A program made the translations under genes and the position numbers. DNA of 7,275 nt from UKL13-2 sp031431435 (GTDB lineage Bacteria; Pseudomonadota; Gammaproteobacteria; Burkholderiales; Usitatibacteraceae): contig JANPDI010000250.1 of the NCBI GenBank assembly GCA_031431435.1, positions 1 to 7,275 of the forward strand, read 5' to 3'. Under the pieces are notes generated by a model. The model made no database searches, was not told the origin of the DNA, and saw only the letters and a list, made by a program, of their open reading frames with translations. This document shows positions 1 to 5,975 of the stretch, piece after piece (positions within the stretch are counted from its first letter, which is position 1; each line of letters starts with the position of its first letter).

Positions 1-378
1 GCCGACGAACGTGAAATGATCGCGGCGATCAAGACCCATTTGAAGGCGCCGGTGGTTGATTTGACCGGCGCGCTTTCGCTCAAGGAACTCGCCGCACTGA
101 CGGCGCGGGCGCGCGCATTTGTCGGCGTCGATTCAGCGCCAATGCACATTGCCGCCGCGATGCAGACCCCGACGGTTGCCATGTTTGGCCCTTCCGGTGA
201 AAAACACTGGGGTCCGTGGGGCGTCAAATTTCGCGTGGTCGCGTCGTTGCGGCCCGAACATTCCTGCCGCCCCTGCGGCAATGACGGATGCGGCGGCTCC
301 AAAGTCAGTGACTGTCTGATTCAGCTGCCGGTCGACCAGGTGCGCGATGCGTTGAATGACCTGCTGGCAACCGCCTGA
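1..378 (+). CDS. waaQ: LPS heptosyltransferase, GT9 family (WaaQ/RfaQ-like), C-terminal part
   Basis: The frame is open from base 1, so the gene begins before the window; 125 codons remain before TGA at 376-378. GT9 heptosyltransferases are usually about 350 residues, so roughly two thirds is missing. The visible part is the C-terminal, nucleotide-sugar-binding Rossmann domain. It contains the family motif GVDSAPMHIAAA (visible residues 42-53, with D44 and H49), then MFGPSGEKHWGPWG and a cysteine-rich stretch CRPCGNDGCGGSKVSDC. That combination is typical of the putative heptosyltransferase III (WaaQ) subgroup rather than WaaC or WaaF. By family knowledge, the enzyme transfers heptose from an ADP-heptose donor to the LPS inner core at the cytoplasmic face of the inner membrane. 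A GT4 gene follows after 21 bp and msbA after that, which fits an LPS-core operon. The family is well supported; the exact acceptor (HepIII) is inferred. Confidence 0.88.
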   Translation, partial: ADEREMIAAIKTHLKAPVVDLTGALSLKELAALTARARAFVGVDSAPMHIAAAMQTPTVAMFGPSGEKHWGPWGVKFRVVASLRPEHSCRPCGNDGCGGSKVSDCLIQLPVDQVRDALNDLLATA

Positions 379-399
379 CCGGCGGCTTACCCTGCGCGC

Positions 400-1557
400 A
401 TGAAAATCGCCCTGATCCGTGCGAAATACAACCCGTTTGGCGGTGCCGAACGGTTTGTCGAAACCGCCGTGTCCGCGCTCGCCGCACAAGGTGTGTCACT
501 CACCGTCCTGAGCCGCAATTGGCCCGGCGACACAAACCTACCGCCCGGTGCGCCACAACCGGTGTTGATCAACCCGTCTTACATCACCTCGACCGGCCGT
601 GATCGTGGTTTTGCCCGCGCCGTTCAACAACACCTTGCCACCACGCATTACGATCTGGTGCAGTCGCACGAACGCATCGAGGGTTGTGACATATTCCGTG
701 CCGGTGACGGTGTGCATGCCGAGTGGCTGCTGCAACGTGCGCGTGTGACGGACGGCCTCAATCGCCTGGGGGTGCGTCTGAGTCCGCACCATCGCTATTT
801 ATTGCAGGCCGAGCGGGCCATGTTCAACTCATCAAAATTGCGCGCGGTGATTTGTAATTCGGCGATGGTCAAGGCCGACATTCAGCGTCATTTTTCCGTT
901 GACGAACAAAAATTGCGTGTGATCTTGTCGGGTGTGGACGCGCAAAAATTTCACCCCGGTTTGCGCGATGCGTTCAGGCTGGACATACGCCGGCAATTGC
1001 GCATCCCGAAGGCGGCGCCGGTCGCGTTATTTGTCGGCTCGGGATTTGAGCGCAAGGGTCTGGCGGGTTTTCTGCTCGGCCTGGCCGATCAGGCAGGTTA
1101 CGGTGCGCTGACGCGGGACGCCATTCGTGGCATCGTGGTCGGGCACGACAAACATCTGGTGCGTTATCAATCGCTCGCCGACCAGCTTGGCCTGAATGAT
1201 CGCGTGGTGTTCACCGGTGGCGTCGACGACGTCCGGCCGTACTACGCCGCCGCCGACCTATTTGTTCTGCCGAGCTTGTATGACCCGTTGCCCAACGCCT
1301 GTCTTGAGGCAATGGCGTGCGGCTTGCCCACCATCACCAGTACCACCTCGGGTGCCGCCGAGCTGATCACCAATGGTGTCGAGGGTTTTGTGACGGATGC
1401 GCTGGATACCCCGGCCATCTCAGACGCAATCGGCAACGCATTGGCGGATCCCGCCATGGGCATGCGGGCGCGTGAACGGGTCGCCACGCTGACACCGGCG
1501 GCCATGGCGACCGCCTACATCGCGTTGTATCGCGAGCTGCTCGGTTTGCCATGCTGA
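400..1557 (+). CDS. GT4-family glycosyltransferase, WaaG-like LPS core enzyme
   Basis: This 385-residue protein has the length and two-domain GT-B layout of family 4 glycosyltransferases. The N-terminus MKIALIRAKYNPFGGAERF carries the glycine-rich acceptor-domain loop. The C-terminal domain has a donor-phosphate-binding stretch, VGSGFERKG (R218, K219), then FTGGVDDVRPYYAAADLFVLPS. It also has the family acidic motif as YDPLPNACLEAMACGLP, with D295 and E303; the first acidic residue is Asp where many GT4 enzymes have Glu. WaaG (LPS glucosyltransferase I) is the best-known relative in this context, but donor and acceptor sugars cannot be read from sequence. The ATG at 400 is chosen because the protein begins directly with the first beta strand. 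It lies 21 bp after the heptosyltransferase stop and has no clear ribosome binding site, suggesting cotranscription. It probably acts at the cytoplasmic face on the growing core before MsbA export. Confidence 0.88.
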   Translation: MKIALIRAKYNPFGGAERFVETAVSALAAQGVSLTVLSRNWPGDTNLPPGAPQPVLINPSYITSTGRDRGFARAVQQHLATTHYDLVQSHERIEGCDIFRAGDGVHAEWLLQRARVTDGLNRLGVRLSPHHRYLLQAERAMFNSSKLRAVICNSAMVKADIQRHFSVDEQKLRVILSGVDAQKFHPGLRDAFRLDIRRQLRIPKAAPVALFVGSGFERKGLAGFLLGLADQAGYGALTRDAIRGIVVGHDKHLVRYQSLADQLGLNDRVVFTGGVDDVRPYYAAADLFVLPSLYDPLPNACLEAMACGLPTITSTTSGAAELITNGVEGFVTDALDTPAISDAIGNALADPAMGMRARERVATLTPAAMATAYIALYRELLGLPC

Positions 1558-1565
1558 TGTGGCAA
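1546..1565. repeat. Inverted repeat over the GT4 stop codon
   Basis: TTGCCA (1546-1551) and TGGCAA (1560-1565) form a 6-bp inverted repeat with an 8-nt loop that encloses the TGA stop of the GT4 gene. No T-run follows, so it is not a canonical intrinsic terminator. It could be a weak mRNA hairpin between the GT4 and msbA cistrons, or chance. Confidence 0.3.
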
Positions 1566-1608
1566 CGTCGGCGGCACCACAACATCAATAGCCACGTAAA
1601 ATAGCCGA

Positions 1609-3366
1609 ATGACATCTGCCGATACCAAGCCGCAATCCTCGTCCGCGCTGTATCGCCGCCTGCTCGGTTATGTAAAGCCTTACCGGTTGGCGTTTGCCGG
1701 TGCCGTGGTGGCCATGCTGATCGGCGGGTTGGTCGAGGGCTCCGTTGCGCTATACCTCACCAAGGTCATCAATGAATTATTTGTTGACGGCAACGAACGT
1801 TACGCCGCTTATGCCGCGCTGGGTATTGTCATTATCTTTTTCCTCAGCGGGTTGTCACACTTTATCGCCGGCTACGGCATGCAATGGGTCGGCAACAAGA
1901 TGATGCTCGATTTGCGTAATCTCATGTTCGAGAAAATTGTGCAACTGCCGATGGATGGCTTTGACGCGCTGTCCACCGGCACGTTGATGTCAAAAGTCAC
2001 CAACGATGTCATCGGCCTGCAAGCGGCCGCGACCACCGCGCTGAATTCCGTGGTGCGTGGCATCGCCACACTGACCATGCTGTTGATCACGCTGTTTTAT
2101 TTGAATTGGAAACTCACGCTCATCATGTTTGTCACGGTGCCGGTCATGGCCATGGTGATTCGTGCATTTGGCAAGCGGCTGCGCGAAATCAACCGGCAGG
2201 GCCAGTTTGCGCACGCCGCCATCACCGACGTGCTGGAAGAAGCCATCCGCGGGCTGAAGGTCATCAAGATTTTTGGCGGCGAGGCGTACGAACGCAAGCG
2301 TTTTGATGCCGCCGCAAACCGGATTCGTCAATTGAACATGAAACAAAGTGCCGCCGCGGCGGCGGCAACGCCGTTGACCCATCTGGTGGTATCCGCGGCG
2401 ATTGCGTTTATTGTTTATCTGGCGGCGAGCAAGTCGCTGGGAACCGGCATGGCGGTGGCAGAGTTCATCGGCTTTATCACCGCAGCCGGCACGCTGATGA
2501 CGCCGATCAAGGCGTTGTCGAGTGTCAACGAGCAGATCCAGCGCGGGCTGGCGTCAGCCGAAAGTGTGTTTGCGCTGATCGATGCAAGGCCCGAGGTTGA
2601 TGCCGGCAGTCAAACGCTGGATCGTGCGCAAGGTGCGCTGCAGTTTAACAATGTGTCATTGTTTTATGCCAACAAACCGCAGCCCGCCCTCGACAATGTG
2701 AGCCTGACCATCGCGCATGGCGAGACCATTGCACTGGTCGGACCGTCCGGCGGCGGTAAATCAAGTCTGGTGAATCTGGTGTCACGCTTTTACAGCCCGA
2801 CCAGCGGCAGTATCAGTCTTGATGGCGTGATGTTACCGGCGTTAAAACTTCACAACCTGCGGCGGCAGATGGCGCTGGTGAGTCAGGATGTGGTGTTGTT
2901 CAACGACACGATTGCGGCCAACATCGCCTACGGCTGCGAAGACGCCGTCACACGCGATCAGATCGTCGCGGCCGCACGCGCCGCCAACTGCGCCGACTTT
3001 ATTGACGCCCTGCCGCAGGGCTACGACAGCAGCATCGGCGAAAATGGCGCAAAACTTTCAGGCGGCCAGCGCCAGCGTCTGGCCATTGCCCGCGCATTGC
3101 TTAAAGATGCGCCGATTTTGTTGCTTGATGAAGCCACTTCTGCGCTCGATACCGAATCAGAGCGCGCCGTACAAAATGCGCTGGAAACGCTGATGCAGGG
3201 CCGCACCACCATCGTTGTGGCGCACCGGCTCTCAACCATTGAAAACGCCACGCGCATTGTGGTACTCGACGCCGGCCGCATTATCGAAGTCGGCCCACAC
3301 CGCGAACTGCTCGCCGCCAACGGACTATATGCAAGTTTGTACCGCATGCAGTTTGCCGGAACCTAG
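1609..3366 (+). CDS. msbA: Lipid A/LPS flippase MsbA (ABC transporter, fused permease-ATPase)
   Basis: At 585 residues this is the normal size for MsbA, a homodimeric half-transporter. By family knowledge it flips lipid A-core from the inner to the outer leaflet of the inner membrane, driven by ATP. The N-terminal half is the six-helix exporter membrane domain, with clear hydrophobic segments at about 27-50, 66-90, 145-187 (two helices) and 255-300 (two helices). The C-terminal half is a complete nucleotide-binding domain: Walker A GPSGGGKS (378-385, K384), Q-loop Q426, signature LSGGQRQR (483-490), Walker B ILLLDE (503-508, catalytic E508) and switch histidine H539. All catalytic residues are intact. 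The other possibility is a generic lipid or multidrug exporter, but the length, domain order and position directly after LPS-core glycosyltransferases favour MsbA. The ATG at 1609 follows the GT4 stop by 51 bp and has no obvious Shine-Dalgarno; a TAAAAT lies at 1597-1602. Confidence 0.88.
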   Translation: MTSADTKPQSSSALYRRLLGYVKPYRLAFAGAVVAMLIGGLVEGSVALYLTKVINELFVDGNERYAAYAALGIVIIFFLSGLSHFIAGYGMQWVGNKMMLDLRNLMFEKIVQLPMDGFDALSTGTLMSKVTNDVIGLQAAATTALNSVVRGIATLTMLLITLFYLNWKLTLIMFVTVPVMAMVIRAFGKRLREINRQGQFAHAAITDVLEEAIRGLKVIKIFGGEAYERKRFDAAANRIRQLNMKQSAAAAAATPLTHLVVSAAIAFIVYLAASKSLGTGMAVAEFIGFITAAGTLMTPIKALSSVNEQIQRGLASAESVFALIDARPEVDAGSQTLDRAQGALQFNNVSLFYANKPQPALDNVSLTIAHGETIALVGPSGGGKSSLVNLVSRFYSPTSGSISLDGVMLPALKLHNLRRQMALVSQDVVLFNDTIAANIAYGCEDAVTRDQIVAAARAANCADFIDALPQGYDSSIGENGAKLSGGQRQRLAIARALLKDAPILLLDEATSALDTESERAVQNALETLMQGRTTIVVAHRLSTIENATRIVVLDAGRIIEVGPHRELLAANGLYASLYRMQFAGT

Positions 3367-3395
3367 CCTGGTTGCAGGCGGGTCAAAGGTTTTTT
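3366..3395 (+). terminator. Possible weak terminator after msbA
   Basis: GCCTG (3366-3370) and CAGGC (3375-3379) make a 5-bp stem with a GTTG tetraloop starting at the last base of the msbA stop codon. A run of six T follows at 3390-3395. The run is about ten bases beyond the stem rather than directly after it, so this is a poor match to an intrinsic terminator. Confidence 0.3.
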
Positions 3396-3402
3396 GAAAG
3401 TC

Positions 3403-3480
3403 TAATATTGGCGGGCATTTTGAGGCATAAATGCCTGAAAATGCTTGTCAATAATAGGGTTTGTATATTAATTATTGGCG
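3403..3480. repeat. Imperfect direct repeats bracketing an AT-rich segment
   Basis: TAATATTGGCG (3403-3413) and TAATTATTGGCG (3469-3480) differ by one inserted T and share an exact ATTGGCG. They bracket 55 bp holding a large palindrome, in the convergent gap between msbA and the ligase gene. The segment is visibly AT-rich compared with the flanking genes. CAATAAT (3449-3455) and ATTATTG (3471-3477) form a further 7-bp inverted repeat in its right half. This might be a small palindromic repeat unit, but one copy cannot show that. Confidence 0.4.
3415..3444. repeat. 30-bp near-perfect palindrome between convergent genes
   Basis: The outer arms GCATTTT (3415-3421) and AAAATGC (3438-3444) and the inner arms AGGCAT (3423-3428) and ATGCCT (3431-3436) are fully complementary. 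One G-G mismatch pair (3422, 3437) separates them and AA sits at the centre. In RNA this gives about 12 base pairs with a UAAA loop on either strand. It sits between the msbA stop and the ligase stop, where a shared bidirectional terminator would be expected. The runs are arranged T-stem-A rather than the usual A-stem-T, so neither transcript ends in a U-run directly after the hairpin. A protein-binding operator or an RNA-stabilising 3' hairpin are alternatives. Confidence 0.6.
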
Positions 3481-3485
3481 ACGGA

Positions 3486-4778
3486 TCAACGCGTTGCCGA
3501 ATCAGTTTGGCTGCCGACCTGCGCCGGCCACCGGGTCACTGCCAACAACATTCCCACCAACGCGCCGAATAACAGCGCGGCATGGCGCGAGAAAAAATCG
3601 TCGAACATGTTGCGCAGAAAAAATCCCGCCACCAGCATCACGCCACACACACCAATGGCGCGCGAGAATTCCGAGCTTGAACGCGCGGCCCAAAAGGTCC
3701 GACCAAGCGCAGCAAACAAAATGAGCAACGTTAGCGCGCCAATCATGCCGAGTTGGATGGCGTAATTCAGCACCATGTTGTGGGCGTGTTTAAACACATC
3801 GCGAAACCAGGGGTCGGTAAAACGTGAAGCAAGCGCCTGCCGCGGTGCTTCGAGCGCGTAGCCGTGACCAAGCACGGGTTTTTCGGCAATCAAGCCAAGC
3901 GCTTCGGTCCAGATGATGCTGCGATTGTCGCGCCACATAAAGGTGCCGACATCCGTCGCCGCCGGATAGAGACTGGCGCGGGTTGTCGCCGAGGCATAAA
4001 ACAATGCCGCCATCGCCACCAACCCCGCCAACACGATGACGGCGATACGTGAAACGTGTTGTCGATCGGTGCGCAATTGCATGACGCCGTAAATCAGCAG
4101 CATCACCCCAAAACAAATCCAGATGATGCGGCTGGCGGTAAACCATGCCGCCAGCAAAATGGCAAATGCCGCCGCCATGCCGATCCATTGTGCAACGCGA
4201 CGACCAGGCCACGGCACCAGCCACACCAGCGGCAACAACGCGCCCAACATCACCAACCAGGTCGACAGCCAACCGACGCTGACATAGCGCGGCTCATGTT
4301 GCGGTAGGGCGACATTAAACGGATCGATCACCACCATCACCGTGAGTGCCAACAGCGAGGCGAACAAAATCAGCAGCCAGATCGCCAGCGTGCGCGGCGT
4401 TTGTGTCAGGCAATAAAACACAACACCCGCCAATATCGGCGTGAGCACGTCGCCGCGCCATGATCGCAGGCTTTCCAGCGGATCCGGCCCGAGCAACGAC
4501 ATGCCCGCCACCACCAATACCCAAAGGCCAATGGCAAACAACAACGGTTGTCGTGTTGTGACGGGCAAAGCCGGAATGGCCAGCGCCCGCTTGCGCCCTA
4601 ACCAAACCAACACCACCAACGCGAGTACCAGCATGGCGGCGCGAATTCCCGCGCTGGAACGAAACGGCGCGACCAACAACGAGATGCCGGCGCAGGTCAT
4701 CGCGATGCGCAACCAGACCGACGCGATGGCCGCCGCGGTGGATGGATTGGAACCGGCGTTGGGAGATTCAGAAATCAC
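3486..4778 (-). CDS. O-antigen ligase/polymerase family membrane protein (WaaL-like)
   Basis: With the start chosen here this is a 430-residue polytopic inner-membrane protein with about ten or more hydrophobic helices. The mid-region FTASRIIWICFG (R217) matches the conserved Ser-Arg helix of the Wzy_C/O-antigen ligase family. A long, probably periplasmic loop of about residues 260-330 contains GHG (304-306) and ends in HAHN (331-334) before the next helix; a histidine here is a hallmark of WaaL ligases. By family knowledge such proteins join undecaprenyl-linked glycan to lipid A-core in the periplasm, and some relatives are Wzy polymerases. The nearby msbA and core glycosyltransferase genes favour the ligase role. 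The start is uncertain. GTG at 4778 leaves a 49-bp gap after the upstream GT2 stop and about 20 residues before the first helix. The frame is open to a TTG at 4862, which would overlap GT2 by 35 bp and add a Ser-rich tail. The ATG at 4700 would cut into helix 1. Confidence 0.82.
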   Translation of the reverse strand: MISESPNAGSNPSTAAAIASVWLRIAMTCAGISLLVAPFRSSAGIRAAMLVLALVVLVWLGRKRALAIPALPVTTRQPLLFAIGLWVLVVAGMSLLGPDPLESLRSWRGDVLTPILAGVVFYCLTQTPRTLAIWLLILFASLLALTVMVVIDPFNVALPQHEPRYVSVGWLSTWLVMLGALLPLVWLVPWPGRRVAQWIGMAAAFAILLAAWFTASRIIWICFGVMLLIYGVMQLRTDRQHVSRIAVIVLAGLVAMAALFYASATTRASLYPAATDVGTFMWRDNRSIIWTEALGLIAEKPVLGHGYALEAPRQALASRFTDPWFRDVFKHAHNMVLNYAIQLGMIGALTLLILFAALGRTFWAARSSSEFSRAIGVCGVMLVAGFFLRNMFDDFFSRHAALLFGALVGMLLAVTRWPAQVGSQTDSATR

Positions 4779-4827
4779 AAATGGGGCAATAAAAAAGGGC
4801 GGTCGATGGGAGTTAAGGCAATGGCAT

Positions 4828-5835
4828 CTAGCCGAACTGCTGCTTGAGCCAGATGGCGACAACTTGACGCTTTCGCTTGAAGTTTAGCGCGTCGCGCCAC
4901 AGCCCCTGCGCGAACCGGCTTGCCCGACATGCCGCAATCACCTCGCGGCGTCTATCGCCGGCTGCCAGTTGTTTGGTTAGTTCAAAAACCTGCAATGCCT
5001 GACCGACCACCTCGCCGCGCAGCAACACCAGTGTTTCCGGCCGAAACGTGGCGTCTGCGCCGATACGCCGGTTCATCTCCTGCAGTTGCCGGACCACGGT
5101 GAAATAGCTGACGATGCGCCGCATCAGCCGCCCATCTTCATTGCTGCCGGTTGCCGAGGCGGCATTGAGCCGATACCGGTAGGCAACCACATCAACGTAT
5201 TTCAGACGTTTTGCCCGCAGCGTGACCTCGGTCACCCACGCAACATCCTCATGCGAAATGCCGGGAAAAAAGGTCAACCCGATGGATTGCAAATAGTCGC
5301 GACGGCACCAGTGCAACCAGACAAAATGTCGCAACTCTTTTTGTGTCAATAACGTTGTCAGCCAGTTTTCGCCGGTGACGACGGCGGTGGACTTGGCAAC
5401 CTGATAGATGTTGGTGGGGCGGGTCTGGTCGCCGCCATCACCAAACCGCTCGCCGTTAAACGTGATGACATCCGCACCGGCGCCGGCACCACCATCTGCA
5501 TTAGCGTCCGCACCACCTATCGCGGCCATGAACATCGTATCAACGACGGACGAAACAACCAGGTCGTCGGCATCGACAAACCAAACGTAATCACCGCGCG
5601 CCTCTTGCAACCCCCGGTTGCGCGTCACCGCCACACCGGCATTGGCCTGGCGGATCACGCGCAGTCGCGGTTCAATCGCGGCAAACGCGGTCAGTGTTTG
5701 CAGACTTTGATCCGTCGAGCCGTCGTCAATGGCAATGAACTCGATAGCCGGGAGCGTGAGTGTGCCGAGGCTGTCGAGCAGCGGTTGCAAATAGCCGCCG
5801 GCGTTGAATACCGGAATAATGATGCTCAGGCGCAT
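4828..5835 (-). CDS. GT2-family glycosyltransferase
   Basis: This 335-residue protein has a clear GT-A fold N-terminus. MRLSIIIPVFNAGGYL leads into the nucleotide-binding IDDGSTD (36-42), then GVAVTRNRGL (67-76) and the metal-binding DXD region FVDADD (86-91, D88 and D90). These are the standard motifs of family 2 inverting glycosyltransferases that add sugars to LPS core, O-antigen or exopolysaccharide. There are no obvious membrane helices, so it is probably cytosolic or membrane-associated. Residues 107-122 form an unusual Gly/Ala/Asp-rich insert just before the expected strand ADVITFN. The C-terminal third is basic, with FKRKRQ near the end. The ATG at 5835 places the first beta strand right at the N-terminus, as usual for the family; no Shine-Dalgarno is visible. 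The ligase-like gene lies immediately downstream on the same strand, probably cotranscribed, so a role in building the glycan around the ligation step is likely. The sugar specificity is unknown. Confidence 0.86.
   Translation of the reverse strand: MRLSIIIPVFNAGGYLQPLLDSLGTLTLPAIEFIAIDDGSTDQSLQTLTAFAAIEPRLRVIRQANAGVAVTRNRGLQEARGDYVWFVDADDLVVSSVVDTMFMAAIGGADANADGGAGAGADVITFNGERFGDGGDQTRPTNIYQVAKSTAVVTGENWLTTLLTQKELRHFVWLHWCRRDYLQSIGLTFFPGISHEDVAWVTEVTLRAKRLKYVDVVAYRYRLNAASATGSNEDGRLMRRIVSYFTVVRQLQEMNRRIGADATFRPETLVLLRGEVVGQALQVFELTKQLAAGDRRREVIAACRASRFAQGLWRDALNFKRKRQVVAIWLKQQFG
5470..5517 (-). repeat. Low-complexity repeat tract encoding a Gly/Ala/Asp insert
   Basis: Read on the - strand, these 48 bases encode residues 107-122 of the GT2 enzyme using only Gly, Ala, Asp and Asn. 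The tract contains repeated words: GGTGGTGC occurs twice and GGTGCGGA occurs at both ends. This suggests growth by replication slippage in units that keep the frame. Confidence 0.5.
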
Positions 5836-5975
5836 GATGGTTGAACGAAAACGGTTGGTGGTGGCGCAACGGATGGTGCATCGGCTGACGCAACGCTGCG
5901 CAACAATACGATGTTGTATTCAAACATTATCCGCGATGATACGTGGCAATGACCGGCTATGTTATTCTGCCGCCC
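5836..5975. promoter_or_regulatory. Divergent intergenic region between two GT2 genes
   Basis: The two GT2 genes are transcribed away from each other from this gap, so it should contain promoters in both directions. I see no convincing -35/-10 pair. Candidates are GATAAT on the - strand (5926-5931) and TATGTTAT on the + strand (5958-5965), both without a good -35. AATAC (5905-5909) and GTATT (5916-5920) form a small inverted repeat, and CGCAAC recurs at 5865, 5889 and 5899. The promoter role is inferred from gene orientation, not from motifs. Confidence 0.4.

Noticed and set aside
1574..1602. Full sigma70 promoter for msbA using TAAAAT
   Set aside because: No acceptable -35 hexamer is found 16-18 bp upstream, so it is mentioned only as a possible -10.
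2350..2363. Perfect 14-bp GC palindrome GCCGCCGCGGCGGC inside msbA
   Set aside because: It is explained by the codons of a run of six alanines (residues 248-253).
1990..2382. 130-codon open frame on the - strand inside msbA
   Set aside because: It is antisense to well-conserved MsbA sequence, and the His/Gln/Arg-rich translation is typical of reverse-frame noise in GC-rich genes.
3372..3765. Overlapping small + strand open frames starting in the msbA-ligase gap (3372, 3461, 3475)
   Set aside because: They run into antisense of the ligase gene, have mixed frames and low-complexity composition, and have no start signals.
3790..4272. 160-codon open frame on the - strand inside the ligase gene
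   Set aside because: It overlaps the ligase gene in another frame and its translation shows no recognisable domain, whereas the ligase frame has clear helices and family motifs.
4441..4887. 148-codon open frame on the + strand, antisense to the ligase start and GT2 end
   Set aside because: Its composition is that of an antisense shadow of hydrophobic coding DNA, rich in Asn, Thr, Ala and Arg; it has no domain and no ribosome binding site.
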